DNA of 40,698 nucleotides. Source: an uncultured Bacilli bacterium (GTDB lineage Bacteria; Bacillota_I; Bacilli_A; RF39; UBA660). The position numbers were made by a program, and so were the translations under genes. Within the stretch, counting starts at the first letter, position 1; the number at the start of each line of letters is the position of its first letter. Below the pieces are notes generated by a model. The model was given only the letters and a program-made list of their open reading frames with translations. It searched no databases and had not been told where the DNA came from. Below, piece by piece: positions 34,014 to 40,698 of this stretch. Location: the NCBI GenBank assembly GCA_904420615.1, contig CAJFVY010000035.1, forward strand, positions 1 to 40,698, given 5' to 3'.

Positions 34014-34097
34014 TGGTGCGGGTAACAGGAGTTGAACCTGCACGTCATAGACACTAGATCCTAAGTCTAGCGCGTCTGCCAATTCCGCCATACCCGC
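34014..34097 (-). tRNA. tRNA-Leu (anticodon UAG)
   Basis: Class II cloverleaf with long variable arm. Acceptor GCGGGTA / TACCCGC, D-arm GGCGGAATTGGCAGACGC, anticodon loop CTTAGGA (anticodon TAG), T-loop GGTTCAACTCC, encoded CCA. Only 6 bases separate it from tRNA-Ile upstream. Confidence 0.96.
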
Positions 34098-34103
34098 ATA
34101 TGT

Positions 34104-34180
34104 TGGTGGACCCTGATGGACTCGAACCATCGACCGTCCGGTTATGAGCCGGATGCTCTAACCAACTGAGCTAAGGGTCC
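34104..34180 (-). tRNA. tRNA with CAU anticodon, probably tRNA-Ile2 (lysidine type)
   Basis: Acceptor GGACCCT / AGGGTCC, D-arm AGCTCAGTTGGTTAGAGC, anticodon loop CTCATAA, T-loop GGTTCGAGTCC, discriminator A, encoded CCA. The body is close to Bacillus tRNA-Ile(CAU), where TilS turns C34 into lysidine so it reads AUA. The elongator Met loop is normally TTCATAC. Initiator identity is ruled out by the paired 5' acceptor end. Confidence 0.9.
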
Positions 34181-34191
34181 ATTGCTTCTTA

Positions 34192-34220
34192 ATAATATCA
34201 TAAAAAAAAAGAGCTGACAA
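34192..34220 (-). promoter_or_regulatory. Promoter of the tRNA-Ile/tRNA-Leu unit
   Basis: TTGTCA (34215-34220), 17-base spacer that includes nine T, TATTAT (34192-34197) on the minus strand, 12 bases from the tRNA-Ile 5' end. The -35 lies inside the terminator of the gene upstream. Confidence 0.6.
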
Positions 34221-34230
34221 CCCTTTTTTC
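34201..34230 (-). terminator. Terminator of the 139-aa hypothetical gene
   Basis: An AAAAAAG / CTTTTTT-type stem with a loose interior, ending in nine T on the minus strand, just past the stop of the 34240 gene. It overlaps the tRNA promoter. Confidence 0.5.
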
Positions 34231-34239
34231 AAAAAACAT

Positions 34240-34659
34240 TTATTTGTTTAACATATTTAATAAATTAATCTTAAACATATCTTTTTCTGGATGTGATTTA
34301 GAAATCATGACACCTTTATAAGCTGATAATTCTGCACGATGTCCTTCATCTAAAATACCCTCTGGTGTAATATTAGTAAGTAATATTATATTCTTATCTA
34401 AATACACAGTATAATGAACACGTATTTCACCATGTACTTTAGCAAATAACTCATCAGTTGGTAATTTTAATTCATAATTTACTGTTTTTGCTTTTAAATC
34501 TTCACTTACTTTCTCACCTAAAAAATGACCTTTTCTAAGTTCTGGATAATATTCGAATGTTAACTTTTTATAAGCTAACATATTATACTTTCTAACAGAA
34601 CGTTCTTTCTTTCTGAAATCATTTTCATCTAAATATTCAAATACATATGAATGATCCAT
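34240..34659 (-). CDS. Hypothetical protein
   Basis: 139 residues, not recognised. Soluble and charged, with a beta-rich C-terminal half (VHYTVYLDKNIILLTNI, then PEGILDEGHRAELSA). The strong promoter at 34701-34729 and a RBS-like AGGGGGG suggest high, independent expression. It is not part of the addAB unit. Confidence 0.7.
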   Translation of the reverse strand: MDHSYVFEYLDENDFRKKERSVRKYNMLAYKKLTFEYYPELRKGHFLGEKVSEDLKAKTVNYELKLPTDELFAKVHGEIRVHYTVYLDKNIILLTNITPEGILDEGHRAELSAYKGVMISKSHPEKDMFKINLLNMLNK

Positions 34660-34700
34660 AATCTTTCCCCCCTAAACTCTTTTACCCTGAAGTTGGCTTT

Positions 34701-34729
34701 ATTATACAACAAAATTAACAAAATGTCAA
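34701..34729 (-). promoter_or_regulatory. Strong promoter of the 139-aa hypothetical gene
   Basis: Perfect TTGACA (34724-34729), 17-base spacer, perfect TATAAT (34701-34706) on the minus strand. The -35 overlaps the end of addA. Confidence 0.9.
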
Positions 34730-37700
34730 ATATTTTCTATTTTTGTAAGGGTTTCTTGCATAATAGAGTATAAATAGCAGGTAACTGGTAAGTGTAATTT
34801 ATCTGTAATAATCGTTTTATAACCTCTTAATTGATCTAAATAAGCAGAATCTTTTACATTACTAAGCTTATAATCAATAATAATAGCATCTTTCTTACTT
34901 ACCAGTAATAAATCTATGATTCCATGTCTTATTTTAGAACCATCCCGAGTCATAAATTCATATTCTTGATATACTTTATAATCTTTTATATTACTAAAAA
35001 GATCATTATGTAAAAAAGCAGATATTTTATTCTTTAATTTTTCATCATGAATAATTGGCATTTTTTTATTTTTAATGTCACATCGCTCTAAAATTTCATG
35101 AACTTTAGTTCCATATTCCAATAACTCTAATTCTTCTTGTGTTTTACTCTTTAAACTTGTTTTAGAAAATGTTTCGCTATTAAGATCTTCACTACTATAT
35201 TGTGATGGTATTAGTACTTCTTCTTTTTCTTTGAAAGAAGTAATTTGACTATCTTTTTTTACTTCTAAATATGATTTTGTTATATGATCTATTTTATTAA
35301 TTTCTTTTATATTATTTTGAAATAGAATACTAACACTTTTCATAATCTTATAAAAAGAATTATAACTATAGCGTATACTATTATCTACTAACTCCCCTAC
35401 TTCTTCATAACTTTCAAATTGAGGAAGTACCAAAATCATTTTTTCTCTAGCTCTAGTTAAGGCTACATAAAGAAGTCTTATTCTTTCACTAATATCTTCT
35501 TGAGTCATTTTTTCTACTAATAAAGTACGAGTGATAATGTCACTTTCTTCATCAGGATCACTAATTACTATTCCAAAATCAGCATCGAATAATACTCGCT
35601 TTTTAGTATCATCATTATTAAATTTCTTAGTAAACCCCGCAAAATAGCATAATGGATATTCTAATCCCTTAGAAGTATGTATTGTCATAATCTTGACGCT
35701 AGATCCTTCTTTATAACGAATAGGAAGTCTAATTTCTAGGCCACTCGCTGTTAAATCTTTAAAATAGTTTGCTATTTCTTCAATAGTAAAGTTACTCTTT
35801 TCAAGGGAATGAATCAACTGGTAAAAATATTCTAGTCTAGCAGAATAATTATCTATCTGTCCCACAAGTGTTAATTTCTGTTCATAGTTTAGTTTTGTAA
35901 TCATAGTTAAGAAATATTGACTAGGTGTCATAGTATCATAATCTACTATTACACTGGCAAAGTCTTGATAAAGATTACTTTTTTTTATATCACCATTTAA
36001 TTCATTATAAATTTCTTCATCTGTTTTTTGATATAGAAAACTACGCGCTAAAGAAGTATAAGCTGTTTTAAACTCTGAATCTATAAGGTTATTTCTCATC
36101 TTAAAGGCCATAATAAAGATATTTTTAATCAAAAACAAGTCCATTTTCCCATTTGATGATTCATCTTTCCAAATAATAAGAGGAATACCTAAATATTCAA
36201 AAATCTGTTTATATCTAACAAAATCGGTAGATCTATCTAATAAAATAACGATATCACTATATTCTAGTTTTCTTAATTTATTTTCATCTTTATCAAAGAC
36301 AAAATAATTACTATTCATTTTTTCTTTAATGTCATTCGCAATAATAAAGGCTTCTTTCTCAACAGTGGTATATTCTTTATCTTGATCATCATAACTTAAT
36401 ATCTCTAGCTTACAAGGAGTTTCTACTTTAGCTTCATTCTCATAAACTTGATTACCAAATACCATCGCATGCCCATCAGTATAAGTTGCTCCTCCTAACG
36501 GACTATCCATAACATGACTAAAAATAGTATTAATGTCAGCTAATACTTCTTTCCTACTACGAAAGTTCTTAACAAGATCAATTACCATTCCATCATCATG
36601 TTGTTTATAACGATCATATTTATCCTTAAAAATCAAAGGATTAGCATTACGAAAACGATAAATAGATTGTTTTATATCTCCTACCATATAAACATTATGT
36701 TTAGCTATATAACTGATAAAACACTCTTGAATATCATTCGTATCTTGATATTCATCAATTAAAATTTCTTGAAATGAATCTCTTAACTCATTTCTTACTT
36801 CTTCAAAATCTCGTACTAACTCTATTGCCATCTTTTCAATATCTAAAAAAGTATAATACTGCTTTTCTTCTTTATATGCCTTTATTTTTTGATTTAATCT
36901 TGTAATACACTCTATAATAAATTCTGCTAACTCCTTGGTTGAAAATAACTTCTCATAAATCTCTTTTTCATCTTGATAAGAAAAATAACTATGAATTTCT
37001 TTTAACATCTTAGCTAATTTTGTCTTACTAGTCTTTAACTCTTCACTACTATTCTTTGGTAAATTAGGTAAAGCACTAGGTAATTTTTCTTTTCTTTTTT
37101 GATATTCTTGTTCACTAAAGAAAGGATCTAACAAAACATGTAGCTTTTCCTGAAACTTTCCTTCACTATAAGATAATACAATTTGATATTCTTCTTCTAA
37201 AGCATTTATTTTTTGATCTAATACTTGATTATATAATGTTATATAATGATTTAAATTAGAAGGAGAATAATACCAATCCATATACTTTTCTATATATTCA
37301 TCACGATTTAATAATAAATCCATCTTATCATCTAATTCTAAAATAATATTTTTTAAAGACTTATCATCTTTTAAACATAATAAATGGATCATCTTTTCAA
37401 AATTAGGAGTAGGATTTTGATAATATTCTAAAAAAAGTTCATCAATTAATTTTTGCTTTGCAAGTTGTAAAACAGAATTTTCAGCAATCGTAATATTAGA
37501 AGATACATGCAAAAAGTCAGCATATTTCCGTACTACTGATAGAGAAAAAGAATCAAAAGTAGTAATATAGCTATTATCCATCAATAATAATTCTTCTTGG
37601 AAATTTTCCTTCATTAATTTCTGTCTAATTCTCGCTTGCATTTCCATAGCTGCTTTATTAGTAAAGGTTAAGATTAATAACTGATTAATATGAATTCCCT

Positions 37701-37836
37701 GTTTTACTTTTCGTAATACTCTTTCTGTCAATACAGCTGTTTTACCACTACCAGCTCCAGCACTAACTAATACATTAAAGCCTTCTACATCAATAGCTTG
37801 TTGCTGTTCAGGAGTAAATTTAGGCATCTTCTTCAC
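34726..37836 (-). CDS. addA: ATP-dependent helicase/nuclease subunit A
   Basis: 1036 residues, shorter than Bacillus AddA (about 1230). It is a UvrD-like SF1 helicase with a C-terminal RecB-type nuclease. Motifs: Walker A VSAGAGSGKTAVLTERV (about 25-41), DEYQDTNDIQE (motif II), GDIKQSIYRFRNA, KNFRSRKEVL, MTIHTSKGLEYPL, RLLYVALTRAREKM. Nuclease: GIIDLLLVSKKDAIIIDYKLS with the catalytic Asp/Asp-Tyr-Lys. With AddB it resects double-strand breaks. It overlaps addB by 17 bases. Confidence 0.96.
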   Translation of the reverse strand: MKKMPKFTPEQQQAIDVEGFNVLVSAGAGSGKTAVLTERVLRKVKQGIHINQLLILTFTNKAAMEMQARIRQKLMKENFQEELLLMDNSYITTFDSFSLSVVRKYADFLHVSSNITIAENSVLQLAKQKLIDELFLEYYQNPTPNFEKMIHLLCLKDDKSLKNIILELDDKMDLLLNRDEYIEKYMDWYYSPSNLNHYITLYNQVLDQKINALEEEYQIVLSYSEGKFQEKLHVLLDPFFSEQEYQKRKEKLPSALPNLPKNSSEELKTSKTKLAKMLKEIHSYFSYQDEKEIYEKLFSTKELAEFIIECITRLNQKIKAYKEEKQYYTFLDIEKMAIELVRDFEEVRNELRDSFQEILIDEYQDTNDIQECFISYIAKHNVYMVGDIKQSIYRFRNANPLIFKDKYDRYKQHDDGMVIDLVKNFRSRKEVLADINTIFSHVMDSPLGGATYTDGHAMVFGNQVYENEAKVETPCKLEILSYDDQDKEYTTVEKEAFIIANDIKEKMNSNYFVFDKDENKLRKLEYSDIVILLDRSTDFVRYKQIFEYLGIPLIIWKDESSNGKMDLFLIKNIFIMAFKMRNNLIDSEFKTAYTSLARSFLYQKTDEEIYNELNGDIKKSNLYQDFASVIVDYDTMTPSQYFLTMITKLNYEQKLTLVGQIDNYSARLEYFYQLIHSLEKSNFTIEEIANYFKDLTASGLEIRLPIRYKEGSSVKIMTIHTSKGLEYPLCYFAGFTKKFNNDDTKKRVLFDADFGIVISDPDEESDIITRTLLVEKMTQEDISERIRLLYVALTRAREKMILVLPQFESYEEVGELVDNSIRYSYNSFYKIMKSVSILFQNNIKEINKIDHITKSYLEVKKDSQITSFKEKEEVLIPSQYSSEDLNSETFSKTSLKSKTQEELELLEYGTKVHEILERCDIKNKKMPIIHDEKLKNKISAFLHNDLFSNIKDYKVYQEYEFMTRDGSKIRHGIIDLLLVSKKDAIIIDYKLSNVKDSAYLDQLRGYKTIITDKLHLPVTCYLYSIMQETLTKIENI

Positions 37837-40105
37837 CTTCTTCTTTTTCTAGATATACATAATCATTTGCTTCATAAAAACAAAGCTCATAAAAAGGACA
37901 ATTCTCACAACTAATATTTTTTTGATTAACTATTTTAGGTTGTATCATAAATTTACTATTTAGAATATCGTCTTTAAACTCTTTTATTTTATGATCTACC
38001 ATTTCAACCATCATATCTTTTTCCTTATTAGTAAATGTCTTCATACGACTACTAATAGTATTTTGTTTCGTAAAAGATAGTCCTTTAATTAGTTCACTAT
38101 GTTGATAATTTTCATCTAAAAGACTTAAAGATTCTTCATCATTAGAAACAATTCCAAACAACTTCAAGTTTTTATCTTTATCTTGTAAATCTTTTATAGA
38201 TGGTAATAAAGGTTGATAAAACAAGCCACTACAAAAAGAATTAGAAAATAATTTACTCTTTTCTACTAAGTATAGATAAAAAGGTAATTGCATATAAAGT
38301 CCATCTTTTAAATAATCTAATATTAATTTTACATTTCCTGTTTTATAATCAACAATAGCATAATAAGTAATACCATTCACTGTATGATAAAACAATTTAT
38401 CAATAATCCCTTTTATCTTAATAGAGGAATCTGTAATTTCTATTTTCTTTTCTAAGTATCTATTAGTTAAAAGTGTACTTTCTTCTTTTTCTTTAATAGT
38501 CTTAATAATTTCTTTTAATTCTTCTTTTAATTTAACCATCAAGAATTGTTCTCTTACATCTAACTCTTCTATATCTACATACTGTTGATAAATTTTCTCA
38601 AAATCAAAATTACTATCATACATATGAAGCAAGACTCCATGATAAATATTACCTAGTTTCTGATTAAAGGTTTTTATAAATTCTGATAAATTTAATACGT
38701 ATTTGACATAATATCGGAAAGGACATAAAGCATAATCATTCAAGTTAGTATAAGAAAAAACTAATGGCTTTAGAGGAACAGAAAATTCTTTAAATTGATG
38801 ATCATACGAACGATAACTATCTTCTATTTCTTTTGTAAATATTTGTTTTAAGTCTTTATTTTGTTCATGATAAGTATAATAATAATCAAGAAAAGAAGTA
38901 GCCATATATCTATTATAATCTTTACTATAACAATATTTAGCTTTTTCTCCTTCTTCTACTTTTATATTATCTTCACTAATATAACTACTAGGATTAAAAG
39001 TAGATTGTAAAGAGGTATCTATATAAGATAGAAAAAGATGTTTTACACTAGTTAAGGCAAGCTTAGTAATCTTTTTGTTTTTTATATTCTTCTCAGTAGA
39101 AGTTAAGAGTCCTAATTCTTGTTTTTCTCTATCACTAAAGTATTCTTCATCTTTATAAGTCTTTGGAATTCTTCCTTGATTAAAGCCTAACACAAAAAGA
39201 TAATCATCTTCTTCCAAATAGTTAGGAATAGTAATTGTTTCTTCACAAATAGAAACTGCATCTTTCTTTTTTATAACTTTAAAAGATGTATTTTCTAATT
39301 CTTGTGCTAATAATAATGAGTAATAAGGACTATCTTTAGCATAAAGAAGTCTTTCATTAATAGAAAGTAAAGTTTGTTTATACTTATCGTCTAATTCTTC
39401 AATAATTGTTTGATCTAACAAGTAATTATGACCAATAGTAGTTTCTAATAAGCTAAAATGAAAGTTTAAGTTCAAAGGAATATCAAACTTTTGAAAGATT
39501 GTATATAAAAGATAATGATAAGACTCATCAATACCCGCTAAAAAGATATGATCATAACGAATTCCTTGATAATTTAAATCTCTGATCTGGCTTGCAATAG
39601 CTGTTATTTCTTCACGCATAGTTTCATAATGAGAGCAAAAAGGAAAAGGATATTCTTGTTCCACACTAGAATATATATTAGCATGTACTTCTTCTAACAT
39701 TTTTTCTTCGTATGGCTCTAAAAAAGGATAACCCATAACAATTACTTTTTTAGTAGTAATATATTCATGAAAAGAAGAGTCATATTCAAGTAAATTATGT
39801 TCTTCTAATTCTTTTTTTATTTTTTGTAAACGAATTGCTTTAGACGTTTTATAGGTCTTATTATCATCAACAGCATAAATTTTTTTTAATATTTCATCAA
39901 TAACATCTAATGAATCTTGATACTTCTCTAATAAATATAGCTTAGCTTCTTTCTTTATTTTAAATAAATATTTTTCTTTAAAAGAATTTAAATCATCAAA
40001 TAAAATATTATAAATTGTATCATAACTACTAAGTTCTAATAAAATCTTTTCTTTCAATTTTTGAGGAATAATAAAATAAATATTATCAGCAAGATATTCT
40101 TTCAT
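37820..40105 (-). CDS. addB: ATP-dependent helicase/nuclease subunit B, short form
   Basis: 761 residues, much shorter than Bacillus AddB (about 1166). A RecB-type nuclease is at the C-terminus: GIIDKLFYHTV with Asp569, then AIVDYKTGN with Asp586 and Lys588. The Fe-S cluster ligands Cys461 (ALCPFRYYV), Cys733, Cys736 and Cys742 (CENCPFYELC) are complete. The N-terminus (KEYLADNIYFIIPQKLKEK) lacks the GxxGxGKT Walker A seen in classic AddB, and the inactive helicase part is reduced. AddA is just downstream. RBS AGAAGGAGG. Confidence 0.9.
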   Translation of the reverse strand: MKEYLADNIYFIIPQKLKEKILLELSSYDTIYNILFDDLNSFKEKYLFKIKKEAKLYLLEKYQDSLDVIDEILKKIYAVDDNKTYKTSKAIRLQKIKKELEEHNLLEYDSSFHEYITTKKVIVMGYPFLEPYEEKMLEEVHANIYSSVEQEYPFPFCSHYETMREEITAIASQIRDLNYQGIRYDHIFLAGIDESYHYLLYTIFQKFDIPLNLNFHFSLLETTIGHNYLLDQTIIEELDDKYKQTLLSINERLLYAKDSPYYSLLLAQELENTSFKVIKKKDAVSICEETITIPNYLEEDDYLFVLGFNQGRIPKTYKDEEYFSDREKQELGLLTSTEKNIKNKKITKLALTSVKHLFLSYIDTSLQSTFNPSSYISEDNIKVEEGEKAKYCYSKDYNRYMATSFLDYYYTYHEQNKDLKQIFTKEIEDSYRSYDHQFKEFSVPLKPLVFSYTNLNDYALCPFRYYVKYVLNLSEFIKTFNQKLGNIYHGVLLHMYDSNFDFEKIYQQYVDIEELDVREQFLMVKLKEELKEIIKTIKEKEESTLLTNRYLEKKIEITDSSIKIKGIIDKLFYHTVNGITYYAIVDYKTGNVKLILDYLKDGLYMQLPFYLYLVEKSKLFSNSFCSGLFYQPLLPSIKDLQDKDKNLKLFGIVSNDEESLSLLDENYQHSELIKGLSFTKQNTISSRMKTFTNKEKDMMVEMVDHKIKEFKDDILNSKFMIQPKIVNQKNISCENCPFYELCFYEANDYVYLEKEEGEEDA

Positions 40106-40151
40106 CTTTTCCTCCTTCTATTAACATAATCTTTTTCATATAACCAATATC

Positions 40152-40180
40152 AATATATAATACATTTGTTTGGAAGTCAA
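40152..40180 (-). promoter_or_regulatory. Promoter of addBA
   Basis: TTGACT (40175-40180), 17-base spacer, TATATT (40152-40157) on the minus strand. No LexA-type GAAC-N4-GTTC was seen here. Confidence 0.7.
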
Positions 40181-40203
40181 TCTTATTTTGAACATAACAA
40201 AAA

Positions 40204-40230
40204 GAACTAACTATATTATATAGTCACTTC
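40204..40230 (-). terminator. Terminator of the surface-protein gene
   Basis: GAA..ACTATAT / ATATAGT..TTC forms a hairpin with a CTTTTTG run on the minus strand, 11 bases past the stop at 40242. Confidence 0.65.
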
Positions 40231-40241
40231 TCTTCTATTTA

Positions 40242-40698
40242 TTATTTATTTTCTAATGTTTTAGATCTTTTTCTATAGTATAAATATAAAATGGTTGCCA
40301 TTACTAAGACTATAGCTAAGCTTATTGCTATATAAGTACTACTAATAGTGATAGGATTCTTGATTACTGTTACTTCTATTTCATAAGTTGTTCCATCTTC
40401 TCCTACTCCTCTTATCGTTGTTATTCCTTCTTTTATTCCTAGAATTTTACCATCTTCTATTTTAGCTATACTTTCATTTTCACTAGTCCAAGTGATATTA
40501 CCACTTAGATCTACTGTTTCTGTAAAAGCACTATTATCATCTACACTACTTCCTTCTTCTATTGTTACTTTTCCTTTATAACTATTCTTTTTAGCTTCTA
40601 CCAAAATATACGGATTATCACTCGTTCCATCTCCTACTAGTGTCATTCCTTCTGTTGATAGATTGATGACAGGACGGATACTAGGATTTTCTACAATA
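40242..40698 (-). CDS. C-terminal part of a large surface protein (Big_2-like domain + membrane anchor), partial
   Basis: Open to the right edge, so this is only the C-terminus (about 151 residues visible). The upstream frame reads SIRPVINLSTEGMTLVGDGT and then SDNPYILVEA, a repeat-like module of secreted proteins from related low-GC bacteria. A bacterial Ig-like Big_2 type domain follows (ITWTSENESIAKIEDGKILG, IKEGITTIRGVGEDGT). A single membrane helix (ISSTYIAISLAIVLVMATIL) and a basic tail (YYRKRSKTLENK) end it. No LPXTG motif seen. It should be surface-exposed with the C-terminus inside. Confidence 0.8.
   Translation of the reverse strand, partial: IVENPSIRPVINLSTEGMTLVGDGTSDNPYILVEAKKNSYKGKVTIEEGSSVDDNSAFTETVDLSGNITWTSENESIAKIEDGKILGIKEGITTIRGVGEDGTTYEIEVTVIKNPITISSTYIAISLAIVLVMATILYLYYRKRSKTLENK

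Noticed and set aside
34104-34180. Elongator or initiator tRNA-Met
   Set aside because: The anticodon loop CTCATAA and the body match the Bacillus tRNA-Ile(CAU) type, and the acceptor 5' base is paired.

Overview
Chromosomal window from a low-GC, AT-rich Gram-positive-lineage bacterium (Bacilli/Clostridia/Mollicutes-like, probably an uncultured gut or anaerobic member). This is inferred from very high AT content, a T-box riboswitch, a SecD-SecF fusion, the ComN-SecDF-Rel-Dtd block, AddAB, LexA-type SOS box chemistry, a SleC-like spore cortex-lytic protein and a tRNA-dependent Asn/Gln pathway. TGA is a normal stop codon. Almost everything is on the minus strand. Exceptions are the LysM protein, a tiny hydrophobic peptide gene and a decayed ORF.

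Layout. 1-270: end of a neighbouring unit, holding a promoter, a 15-codon leader ORF and a terminator (a candidate attenuator for a gene outside the window), then the aspS terminator. 272-5490: T-box controlled gatC-gatA-gatB-aspS operon (amidotransferase plus AspRS). 5516-12775: mostly orphan genes (a helical protein, two GNAT acetyltransferases, a HelD-like RNA polymerase recycling ATPase, three unknown helical proteins of which two are tandem paralogs) and a frameshifted relic. 12859-15273: divergent pair of peptidoglycan-acting proteins without signal peptides, a SleC-like enzyme and a 2xPG-binding + 4xLysM protein. 15328-18090: accessory patch (unknown protein, DUF4932-like putative metalloprotease, DUF2441-like protein, IS66-type transposase relic). 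18162-18370: a LexA-box promoter driving a 27-residue hydrophobic peptide whose Shine-Dalgarno is buried in a hairpin. This is the strongest candidate for an undescribed system here. 18525-25250: tRNA-Arg, a hybrid histidine kinase with an Hpt-receiver partner, an acyl-CoA synthetase-like gene with a structured leader, and an HD-YceD-L32 cluster. 25250-31474: comN-secDF-rel-dtd-AI-2E-family operon. 31521-33843: uppP-ZIP-CmpB-like operon. 34014-34180: tRNA-Ile(CAU)-tRNA-Leu. 34240-40105: an orphan gene and the addB-addA recombination operon. 40242 to the right edge: C-terminus of a large surface protein.

Functional links. The gatCAB-aspS operon would mischarge and then amidate tRNA-Asn, with its T-box sensing uncharged tRNA-Asn. 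The rel, dtd and secDF genes form a translation-quality, stringent-response and secretion housekeeping operon. AddAB repairs double-strand breaks, the same damage that would derepress the LexA-controlled peptide. Four leader or promoter devices deserve testing: the leader-peptide attenuator at 72-199, the T-box, the SOS peptide unit, and the pseudoknot/terminator leader of the acyl-CoA synthetase. The L32 gene appears to encode an L27-like cleavable prosequence, also unusual.
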